Source: Candidatus Latescibacterota bacterium (lineage in GTDB: Bacteria; Latescibacterota; UBA2968; UBA8231). Taken from it: a stretch of 21,711 nt of DNA. Of the stretch, positions 16,402 to 21,711 are shown piece by piece. The position numbers and the translations under genes are program-made. The stretch covers positions 1 to 21,711 of the forward strand of contig JAJDUT010000071.1 in assembly GCA_022826515.1 (NCBI GenBank), read 5' to 3'. The notes beneath the pieces were generated by a model that worked only from the letters and a program-made list of their open reading frames with translations, was not told the DNA's origin and searched no databases. Within the stretch, counting starts at the first letter, position 1; every line of letters starts with the position of its first letter.

Positions 16402-17184
16402 TCATCCCTGATAAACGCGCGGCATCAAAAGCTGGCCACTGCGAGCCAAAGGCAAACCGGCAAAGGCACAGGAGTTGCCCCATTGGTCGATAGTAGCCGC
16501 AGTTTTGTACTCGTTAATAATGGCGTGGCGCGCGCGCGGCGTGTAGTTGTGGCCGGCGCGGTGAACGACGAGGACATGGATGATTGCCACGTCGCCCGGC
16601 TCGGCCTCCAAGACGACCTGCTCACTAGCGGGAACGTACTCGTCGGGGATGGTGTGGCTGTTTTCTACGGTAGGGTACTCGCCCTTGAGGTGGCTGCCGG
16701 GCAGGACCTCAGTGGCTCCGGCTTCAAATCCACTCGGGTCGAGGTACGTAATGGCCGCGGCCAAATCCGGCTCGGTGTGGCGCTCGTACGGCCAATCTTG
16801 GTGCCAACTCTGGGTGCAGACAAAGCCGGGGGGTTTGTTGCGGATCTTGCCGTTGTGGAAATCGAGGTCAGGGCCTAGCAGATCGACCATGACCGAGACA
16901 ATGCGTGGCTCGGTGAACTGGTCGAACCAGTAGTCGCCAGCCAACGTCTGATCCATCATGCCGATGACATTGCGCGGGTTGAAGGGATCGGGCGCGTACC
17001 CGTCCGGCGCGTCCATGAAGGAGTACTTGACGTTCTTGGGCCGGGATTCGATCTCGGTCACCAAGCGGTGAAACTCGCCGCGCATCTGCTCCATCTCCGC
17101 CGGGCCATAGAAGCCTTTGAGCAAGAGATAGCCGTTGTCGTCGAAGAACTGCTTCTGCTCGGGGTCTAAAATGAGCAAGCTCAT
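16402..17184 (-). CDS. Phytanoyl-CoA dioxygenase (PhyH) family protein
   Basis: 260 aa, Fe(II)/2-oxoglutarate oxygenase. N-terminal FFDDNGYLLLKGFYGPAEM is typical. The iron site is complete: SWHQDWPY gives H128 and D130, and VVHRAGHNYTPRARHA gives the distal H208 with the 2-oxoglutarate-binding Arg at 217 or 219. ATEVLPGSHLKGEYP (157-171) is the family PGSH motif, and PGDVAIIH precedes the distal His. Unlike the paralogue at 4679-5518 it therefore has a normal HxD. Probable role is hydroxylation of a small molecule. Its ATG overlaps the stop of the upstream MFS gene by 4 bp (ATGA), so the two are translationally coupled; it is the last gene of the FAA-MFS-MFS-PhyH set. Confidence 0.93.
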   Translation of the reverse strand: MSLLILDPEQKQFFDDNGYLLLKGFYGPAEMEQMRGEFHRLVTEIESRPKNVKYSFMDAPDGYAPDPFNPRNVIGMMDQTLAGDYWFDQFTEPRIVSVMVDLLGPDLDFHNGKIRNKPPGFVCTQSWHQDWPYERHTEPDLAAAITYLDPSGFEAGATEVLPGSHLKGEYPTVENSHTIPDEYVPASEQVVLEAEPGDVAIIHVLVVHRAGHNYTPRARHAIINEYKTAATIDQWGNSCAFAGLPLARSGQLLMPRVYQG

Positions 17185-18329
17185 GGCGCGGTGTCCTTGT
17201 TGGGTAGGAAGAAGGCCAGCCCAGCGGGCAATATCGGCAGCAAGGCTAGGTATTTCAAGGTCTCAGCCACGCCGATCTGGTCGCCGAGATGGCCGATCAG
17301 TGGCAATGCGAGACTGGCCAAGCCCCAGCTAAAGCCCAGCGGCAGGCTGGAAACCAAGCCCGTATTTTCCGGTGAAAACTCCTGGGCCATGGCAACCATA
17401 ATCGAGTTGGAAGACAGCAACAGGCCGCCGCCTAAAAAAAGCAGGGTATAGCTGGCCAGCGTGCCCTCAACATAGATAAAGGCGAAGAGCGGCGGCACCG
17501 AGCACAGCAGCGATCCCCAGACCAGCGGTTTAGGATCGATGCGGTCGGCTAGATAGCCAACGACGAGTGCGCCGACCACGCCGGCGATATTGTAGATGCC
17601 CAAGGGGATGCCGCCCGCGACGAGCCCAAGGCCGCGCTCTTGGGCCATGAGCGTCAAAAACGTGCCAAAGCCCAGTCCCGATACCGAGCGCAAAACGACG
17701 ATTGCGGTGATCAGCACGAGAGGACCCGCTTGGTCGCCGAGACTGCGCCACTGGGCCGTGCTTCTGCCGTGGGCGTGGGAGAAGTTGGGGTTGCCCAGCG
17801 GCACCGCGCGCCAGACGAGCAAAAGGAACAACAGGCCGGGAATGGACAGGTAGGGCAGGGCGGCCAGCCCGAAGGAATTGGTGTACGCCGGTGCCCACAG
17901 CGGCGTTAGGCCCAGTCCCAGCGTCCCGCCAAAGATAAAGAGCGCCAAGCCAAAGGAGCGGCGCGGACCGCTGAGTTCGCCAGCCAGCGAAAAGACTTGG
18001 GGGTGGAAGGCGGCGACCCCAAGCCCACCCAGCGTCAGGATGCCGACGAGCGTCAGATAATTGTGAGCCAGCCCCATGAGCGGAGAGAAAATGGTCGCCA
18101 AGGCCAAGCCACCGACGATCAGCCAGCGCCAAGCCATGCGGTCGGCCCACAAGCCCATGAGCGGCTGGCTGATATTGCATATAGAAACGATGGAACCCAA
18201 AAACCCAACTTGCGCCAAGCTCAGCCCCAAGTTGACCTTGAGCAGGGGCAACAGCGGGGCCAGCATCGTGGCGTAGCTATCGACGCAAAAGTGCGAGATC
18301 GTAATGACGAACAAGCGGAGTTTTTGCAT
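17181..18329 (-). CDS. MFS transporter, fosmidomycin-resistance (Fsr)-like
   Basis: 382 aa, about 12 hydrophobic segments, inner-membrane transporter. The start MQKLRLFVITISHFCVDSYATMLAPLLPLL recalls the HxxxD...LLP opening of Fsr-type proteins, and loop 2-3 reads GLWADRMAWR in place of the GxLaDrxGrk motif A; the second half has GYLADRIDPKP. The central loop (residues about 176-200, GNPNFSHAHGRSTAQW) is hydrophilic. Substrate cannot be inferred; drug or small-metabolite efflux is typical of relatives. It begins 9 bp after the first MFS gene and overlaps the PhyH gene by 4 bp. The TAGGCGG just before the ATG is a modest ribosome site. Confidence 0.9.
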   Translation of the reverse strand: MQKLRLFVITISHFCVDSYATMLAPLLPLLKVNLGLSLAQVGFLGSIVSICNISQPLMGLWADRMAWRWLIVGGLALATIFSPLMGLAHNYLTLVGILTLGGLGVAAFHPQVFSLAGELSGPRRSFGLALFIFGGTLGLGLTPLWAPAYTNSFGLAALPYLSIPGLLFLLLVWRAVPLGNPNFSHAHGRSTAQWRSLGDQAGPLVLITAIVVLRSVSGLGFGTFLTLMAQERGLGLVAGGIPLGIYNIAGVVGALVVGYLADRIDPKPLVWGSLLCSVPPLFAFIYVEGTLASYTLLFLGGGLLLSSNSIMVAMAQEFSPENTGLVSSLPLGFSWGLASLALPLIGHLGDQIGVAETLKYLALLPILPAGLAFFLPNKDTAP

Positions 18330-18338
18330 CCGCCTAGT

Positions 18339-19556
18339 CTAACCCGTAACCCCCGCGCCGTCCAGACGGCGGCAGAGGCCAAAGGCACCGAGCGCACCAA
18401 GCGCCGTAAGAGCCGTGCCGAGATAGAAGGGCAGGGCGGCATTTATCTCGATCAGGTAGCCACCGAGCAGACTGCCGACCACCATCGAGCCGCTCCAAGC
18501 GAAGTGGCCCAAGCCGACGAGGCGGTTTTTTTCTTCGGGAGCGGCAACGTCGTTGATGAGCCGGGGGATCAGCGTCGAGACAGCCCACGCTGTAGCGGTG
18601 AGAGCAGTCCCGCAGGCAAACAGGCCGACGAGCGAATCGTGCCACAGGGCCAGTCCCAAGGCGCTGAGGAAGACGCCGGACGCCGAGCCGAGGAGCGGTG
18701 CCGTGCGGCCGAGGCGGTCGTTGAGATAGCCGACGCTGAGTTGGCAACAGGCTGCCGCCACCAGCGAGAGAGAGGCAAAGAACGCGGGCAGGGCCTCGCT
18801 TCCGCCGACTCGGTATATCAACAAAGGCAGCGCCAGCGTCGCCATGCCCCAGAAGGTGGTGATGGTCAGGCGCAGGCTGAGCAGGAGGTGTACATTGCCA
18901 CGGCCCAAAAGCGGGCGGTAGGCCGTCCACGTATTGAGGCGCGCCGTCTGCGCCGTGGTCGGGCTAGGCGCGTCGCCGGGCAACAGCGCCAGCGCTAGGG
19001 CGACCACCGCGACCATACCGATGCTCATAACAGCACCGATCTGGGCGAAGGAATAGGCGGTTTTAACCAAGCCGGTACAGAAGCTGCCGAGCGCGTTGCC
19101 GAGCGTATTGCTGAGAAAGTACAAAGCACCACCCAAACCGAGTCGCGCAGGAGTGACCGCAGTGATGAGGATGCTCTGCCCAGCCGTGGACCAAGGGCCG
19201 CTAGCCGCACCCATCACCAACAGCAGACACGAGAGGCCCCAAGGGTCTGCGGTGCGAAAGACCAAGCCGGTAAACGCGCTGCCGACGAGGCCAATCATCA
19301 GGGTCGTCTTGCGGCCAAAGCGGTCGCAGAGCCGACCGGCAACCACGGCAAATATCCCGCCTAGGAGCAACATTAGCCCGCGCAGGTACCCAGTAAACCA
19401 CGGAGGCCGCGCCAAGTCGGCTTCGATATAGACGGGGAAGAGCGCTTGGAAGGGAGCGACGAGGAAGCTCTCGAAAAAGTAAATCAAACAAAGGGCCAGG
19501 AAGGCGCGGCTGAGCAGCCCGCCTTCCTGGCCCGTGGTCGCAGACGCTGAGTCCAA
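18339..19556 (-). CDS. MFS transporter
   Basis: 405 aa, 12 predicted membrane segments, inner membrane. Motif A is complete (GRLCDRFGRKTTLM, 74-87) and its relic in the second half is GYLNDRLGRTAPL. The central loop is at about 190-220 (PGDAPSPTTAQTARLNTW). It is not closely similar to the MFS gene beside it, so the pair is not a recent duplication. The chosen start is a TTG 3 bp after the FAA-hydrolase stop; no ATG occurs before the second membrane segment, and a weak AGAAATAA precedes the TTG, so initiation is probably by coupling. Substrate unknown; import of the compound handled by the FAA and PhyH enzymes is an inference. Confidence 0.88.
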   Translation of the reverse strand: MDSASATTGQEGGLLSRAFLALCLIYFFESFLVAPFQALFPVYIEADLARPPWFTGYLRGLMLLLGGIFAVVAGRLCDRFGRKTTLMIGLVGSAFTGLVFRTADPWGLSCLLLVMGAASGPWSTAGQSILITAVTPARLGLGGALYFLSNTLGNALGSFCTGLVKTAYSFAQIGAVMSIGMVAVVALALALLPGDAPSPTTAQTARLNTWTAYRPLLGRGNVHLLLSLRLTITTFWGMATLALPLLIYRVGGSEALPAFFASLSLVAAACCQLSVGYLNDRLGRTAPLLGSASGVFLSALGLALWHDSLVGLFACGTALTATAWAVSTLIPRLINDVAAPEEKNRLVGLGHFAWSGSMVVGSLLGGYLIEINAALPFYLGTALTALGALGAFGLCRRLDGAGVTG

Positions 19557-19559
19557 GGG

Positions 19560-20519
19560 TTATTTCTTGCTCTCGGCGACCGAGTTTTTGAGCACGCCGA
19601 TCCCAGAGATCTCGATTTCGACCTTGTCGCCCTTTTTCATAAAGGTTCCAGTGGTCGCGCCGACGCCCGATATGGTGCCGGTGCTGATCAGGTCGCCCGG
19701 TTCTAGGGTGATAATCGCCGAGATGTACTCGATGATCTTATTGACCGGGTAGAGCATCTGGCCGGTGTTGTTGTGTTGCTTGCGCTCGCCGTTGATGAAA
19801 GTGCTGATGTCGAGAACCTGGGGGTCCTTGATCTCGTCCGAAGTGACGATCCAAGGTCCCTGCGGAGCAAAAGTGTCGAGCCATTTGCCATTGAGCCAGT
19901 CGAACCACTCGTCGCGCGGGCGGCTGTCGGTGCGCTTCTTGATGACCAATTCGCGCTCGGATACGTCGTTCATAACAGTGTAACCGGCCACGTATCTGAG
20001 CGCGTCCTTGGCCTTGACGCCCTTGGTCTTGCGACCGATGACCACGGCCAACTCGCCCTCCCAGTCGATGCTGTTGGCGATCGGGGGAATGAGGATGCGG
20101 TCACCGGGGCCAATGACGGTGGTTGTCGGCGGTTTCATAAAGACACGCGGGGTTTCCTTGTCTTGGGCATCCATTTTGCCGCCGCCCTCTTCGATGTGGT
20201 CTTGGTAGTTGCCTGCTAGGCAGAACACCTTGCGCGGATTGGGCATGGGAGCGCGGAGGCGGACCTTGTTGAGGGCGTGGATGGTCTTGCCGTTGGGTTC
20301 TTTATCTTCGGCGTACGCCGCGGCCTGTTTGGCAGCGCGCAGGCCCTTGGCACCTGCCGAGAGCAGGGCCAGCATGTCGGTAAAGAAGGGGTGCGTTTTG
20401 CGCCTTTCTTGGCGGGCCAAGACGCGGTCGGCAGCGGCGAGATCCACGACGACATTATCGTCGCCGACGACTGCGCCCACGCGCTGTTCGCCAGCGGCAG
20501 AGTACGTGGCTAGTTTCAC
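19560..20519 (-). CDS. Fumarylacetoacetate hydrolase (FAH) family protein
   Basis: 319 aa. The FAH fold cleaves or hydrates beta-diketo or 2-oxo acids using a divalent metal held by DWEGELAVVIGRK (E154, E156) and MNDVSERE (D185); the family segments KVFCLAGNYQDHIEE (98-112), MKPPTTTVIGPGD and GDLISTGTISGVG are present. The N-terminal 85 residues are the variable FAH cap. Candidate reactions are acylpyruvate hydrolysis or 2-keto-3-deoxy-sugar-acid cleavage; the sequence does not decide. The start is a GTG because GGAGG (20525-20529) is exactly five bases before it; an upstream in-frame extension of 17 codons would overlap the inverted repeat at 20547-20568 and resembles no family member. First gene of the FAA-MFS-MFS-PhyH set. 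Confidence 0.93.
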   Translation of the reverse strand: MKLATYSAAGEQRVGAVVGDDNVVVDLAAADRVLARQERRKTHPFFTDMLALLSAGAKGLRAAKQAAAYAEDKEPNGKTIHALNKVRLRAPMPNPRKVFCLAGNYQDHIEEGGGKMDAQDKETPRVFMKPPTTTVIGPGDRILIPPIANSIDWEGELAVVIGRKTKGVKAKDALRYVAGYTVMNDVSERELVIKKRTDSRPRDEWFDWLNGKWLDTFAPQGPWIVTSDEIKDPQVLDISTFINGERKQHNNTGQMLYPVNKIIEYISAIITLEPGDLISTGTISGVGATTGTFMKKGDKVEIEISGIGVLKNSVAESKK

Positions 20520-20524
20520 AATTT

Positions 20525-20529
20525 CCTCC
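20525..20529 (-). promoter_or_regulatory. Shine-Dalgarno GGAGG deciding the GTG start of the FAH gene
   Basis: GGAGGAAATT directly precedes GTG AAA CTA on the minus strand, a five-base spacing that fixes the unusual start codon. Confidence 0.85.
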
Positions 20530-20546
20530 GTATGCAAAGGGTTTCT

Positions 20547-20568
20547 GCGCCGACCATTCGGTCGGTGC
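20547..20568. repeat. Inverted repeat between divergent genes
   Basis: GCGCCGACC-ATTC-GGTCGGTGC: 9-bp arms with one mismatch (a G:T pair in RNA) and a 4-base centre. It lies in the 87-bp divergent gap, just upstream of the predicted -35 of the acetyltransferase promoter and in the FAH leader. It could be an operator for a dimeric repressor serving both directions, or a leader hairpin. Confidence 0.55.
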
Positions 20569-20569
20569 A

Positions 20570-20598
20570 TTGGTAAATAGATAGGGACAATTTATATT
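20570..20598 (+). promoter_or_regulatory. Predicted promoter for a leaderless acetyltransferase mRNA
   Basis: -35 TTGGTA (20570-20575), 17-base spacer, -10 TATATT (20593-20598). The expected start of transcription is about 20605, two bases before the ATG at 20607. No Shine-Dalgarno sequence is present, which fits a leaderless message. Confidence 0.5.
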
Positions 20599-20606
20599 CG
20601 ATCAGC

Positions 20607-21173
20607 ATGGCAAAAGACTACTTCATCCATCCCAGTACGTGCGTCGATGAGCCGGTCACCATCGGCGCGGGAACCCATATATGGCATTTCTGCCACCTCA
20701 TGCCCGACGCCCAGATCGGCCAAAACTGCAATCTCGGCCAAAACGTCTATGTCGATCGCGGCGTGGTGATCGGCGACGGGTGCAAAATACAGAACAACGT
20801 CTCGATCTACAAGGGAGTTACCCTCGAAGACGAGGTCTTCTGCGGCCCGTCAATGGTATTCACCAACGTCGTCAACCCCCGCGCTTTTGTTGATCGCCGA
20901 CGCGAGTTCGAAGAGACGCGGGTGCGCAAGGGGGCTTCGCTGGGGGCCAATTCGACCATCGTCTGCGGCGTCGAAATCGGCGAGTACGCCCTCATTGGCG
21001 CCGGAGCAGTCGTAACCCGCGACGTGCCAGCCTATGCGCTGATAACCGGCGTGCCAGGGCGGCAGGCGGGCTGGGCTTGCCGCTGCGGCGTCACGCTGAG
21101 CGGTAATCTGGTCTGTGGGGAGTGTGGCGCGGGCTACGAGGAGGACGCGGGACGGCTGCGAGCGCTGAGTTGA
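20607..21173 (+). CDS. wbpD: UDP-2-acetamido-3-amino-2,3-dideoxyglucuronate N-acetyltransferase-like (WbpD/WlbB)
   Basis: 188 aa, left-handed beta-helix acyltransferase. Hexapeptide repeats run from residue 16 to about 140 (VTIGAG, AQIGQN, VVIGDG, ASLGAN, VEIGEY, ALIGAG). The diagnostic segment GQNVYVDRGVVIGDGCKIQN followed by NVSIYKGVTLEDEVFCGPSM and VFTNVVNPRAF closely follows WbpD/WlbB, the acetyl-CoA-dependent enzyme that makes the 2,3-diacetamido sugar of some O-antigens. N29-type active-site surroundings (HIWHFCHL) are present. The C-terminus adds a zinc-knuckle-like C158-x-C160 and C170-x2-C173, as in a subset of homologues. No other O-antigen gene is in the window, so the pathway context is missing; relatives acting on other 3-amino sugars (QdtC-like) cannot be excluded. 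It has its own predicted promoter and no clear terminator after it. Confidence 0.9.
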   Translation: MAKDYFIHPSTCVDEPVTIGAGTHIWHFCHLMPDAQIGQNCNLGQNVYVDRGVVIGDGCKIQNNVSIYKGVTLEDEVFCGPSMVFTNVVNPRAFVDRRREFEETRVRKGASLGANSTIVCGVEIGEYALIGAGAVVTRDVPAYALITGVPGRQAGWACRCGVTLSGNLVCGECGAGYEEDAGRLRALS

Positions 21174-21201
21174 GGTGCGCGATCCCTGCTTCGCTGCTCT
21201 G

Positions 21202-21231
21202 TTGACAACGCCTTTACCCCTCCTCTATGTT
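21202..21231 (+). promoter_or_regulatory. Sigma70-type promoter for the UPF0175 gene
   Basis: -35 TTGACA (21202-21207), 18-base spacer, -10 TATGTT (21226-21231). The start would be near 21238, giving a leader of about 46 bases to the ATG at 21284, which is preceded by GGAGG. Confidence 0.55.
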
Positions 21232-21283
21232 TTTTGACGTAACCTGAAGCATAGCCGTCCTCGCCGCCCGTCGGAGGCCCAAG

Positions 21284-21511
21284 ATGTCGTCTATAGACAT
21301 AAAGATTGAATGCCCTGCCAACATTCTGAATGCGCTAAAAGAAACCCCTGATGAGTTTGCACAGGAAGCACGAATACTTTTGGCAGCAAAGCTTTATGAA
21401 ATTGGTCGCTTATCCTCAGGGCGAGCCGCAGAACTCGCCGGCCTAGGCAGAGTAGCTTTTTTAGGACTTACGCACAGAGCTCAACAGGCGTATTCTACTG
21501 TTGGTCAATGA
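21284..21511 (+). pseudogene. UPF0175 family antitoxin-like protein, C-terminus replaced by IS sequence
   Basis: 75 aa. Residues 1-60 fit UPF0175 well: IDIKIECPANILNALKE, TPDEFAQEARILLAAKLYEI, GRLSSGRAAELAGLGRVAFL. The family continues for some 20-30 residues with an acidic tail, but here the last 15 residues (GLTHRAQQAYSTVGQ) are unrelated. The change falls at 21461-21474, where the DNA reads TTAGGACTTACGCA, the likely end of an insertion element whose transposase starts at 21566. UPF0175 proteins are antitoxin-like partners of PIN or other toxins; no toxin gene is visible before the element. GGAGG is seven bases before the ATG. The fold core may survive, so some residual function is possible. 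Confidence 0.75.
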
Positions 21512-21711
21512 GTGGGGTATTGGCCCTGCCTGCGTAGCTAAAGCCTTGCCTTTTTGGAGGGAATTATGGTCCAACCGACGCGCTTAGATTACTGCCAGTA
21601 TTTGCTGAGCAGTCCCCTTAACTATACCCTAACGCATTTTGCCGATCAGAGTCAAGGATTCAGCCATGATATGATCAACCGGTATCTGGCCGGCGAGCGT
21701 ATCTCGCCGCG
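21461..21711 (+). mobile_element. Left part of an insertion sequence
   Basis: The element probably begins at about 21461-21463 with TAGGACTTACGCA, a sequence of the kind seen at insertion-sequence ends, and includes the transposase start at 21566. The UPF0175 reading frame loses its homology exactly there. The right end and the target duplication lie outside the window, so the boundaries are provisional. Confidence 0.6.
21566..21711 (+). CDS. DDE-type transposase (IS701-like), 5' part
   Basis: 48 codons are visible before the window ends: MVQPTRLDYCQYLLSSPLNY, then THFADQSQGFSHDMINRYLA and GERISP. This opening (LDYCQYLLSS...NYTLT...SHD.(I/V)NRYL..E..(S/T)P) is the N-terminal helical domain of a DDE transposase group common in cyanobacteria and other bacteria, which I assign to IS701-like elements from memory. 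The catalytic residues are beyond the window. TTGGAGGGAATT gives a strong ribosome site before the ATG. It interrupts the UPF0175 gene. Whether the copy is intact cannot be seen. Confidence 0.75.
   Translation, partial: MVQPTRLDYCQYLLSSPLNYTLTHFADQSQGFSHDMINRYLAGERISP

Noticed and set aside
17997..18998. 333-codon Gln/Arg/Glu-rich open frame on the plus strand
   Set aside because: Antisense to the two MFS genes; its composition is that of reverse-complemented membrane-protein codons.

Overview
The window looks like chromosomal DNA from an uncultured, moderately GC-rich bacterium. The mix of genes recalls marine or soil candidate phyla such as Poribacteria or Latescibacterota: two phytanoyl-CoA-dioxygenase-type enzymes, a Gfo/Idh/MocA oxidoreductase, a sugar-phosphate isomerase, zinc-less MDR dehydrogenases, an FAA hydrolase and an SGNH hydrolase, dispersed among housekeeping genes (polA, metG). 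This placement is an inference from gene content; no rRNA or other phylogenetic marker was compared.

Layout. Almost everything from 1 to 20519 is on the minus strand, so transcription runs right to left. In that direction: (a) 20519-16402, a tight four-gene set (FAA hydrolase, two MFS transporters, PhyH dioxygenase); (b) 16307-13364, metG followed by a Gfo/Idh/MocA oxidoreductase; (c) 13367-13031, a gene-free stretch with a strong sigma70-type promoter, a 12-codon mini-ORF behind a perfect Shine-Dalgarno sequence, a run of hairpins and a textbook Rho-independent terminator, reading as an attenuator-like leader or a free small RNA; (d) 12964-4679, a long co-directional set: MDR dehydrogenase, beta-propeller protein, frameshifted TIM-barrel isomerase, EVE-domain protein, SGNH hydrolase, an AT-rich inserted cassette, an IolD-like thiamine-diphosphate enzyme, a second MDR dehydrogenase and a second PhyH dioxygenase; (e) polA at 4658-1935; (f) a DNA methyltransferase gene from 1859 that runs off the left edge. 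On the plus strand at the right end are a WbpD/WlbB-type sugar N-acetyltransferase, a UPF0175-type antitoxin gene truncated by an insertion sequence, and the start of that element's transposase.

How the genes may work together. Sets (a), (b) and (d) have the look of small-molecule or carbohydrate catabolism: an isomerase, Gfo/Idh and MDR dehydrogenases for redox steps, an IolD-like C-C cleaving enzyme, an FAA-type hydrolase or hydratase, non-heme iron oxygenases and transporters. The substrate cannot be read from sequence.

Most notable structure. An AT-rich cassette of about 875 bp sits exactly between the SGNH stop codon and the start of the IolD-like gene. It is bracketed by imperfect 24/25-bp direct repeats that duplicate the first eight codons of the IolD-like gene. 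It carries a 172-aa orphan, a 73-aa GIY-YIG-like protein and a 24-codon remnant of a HigA-type antitoxin, with no recombinase. The second most notable is the 13031-13367 leader.
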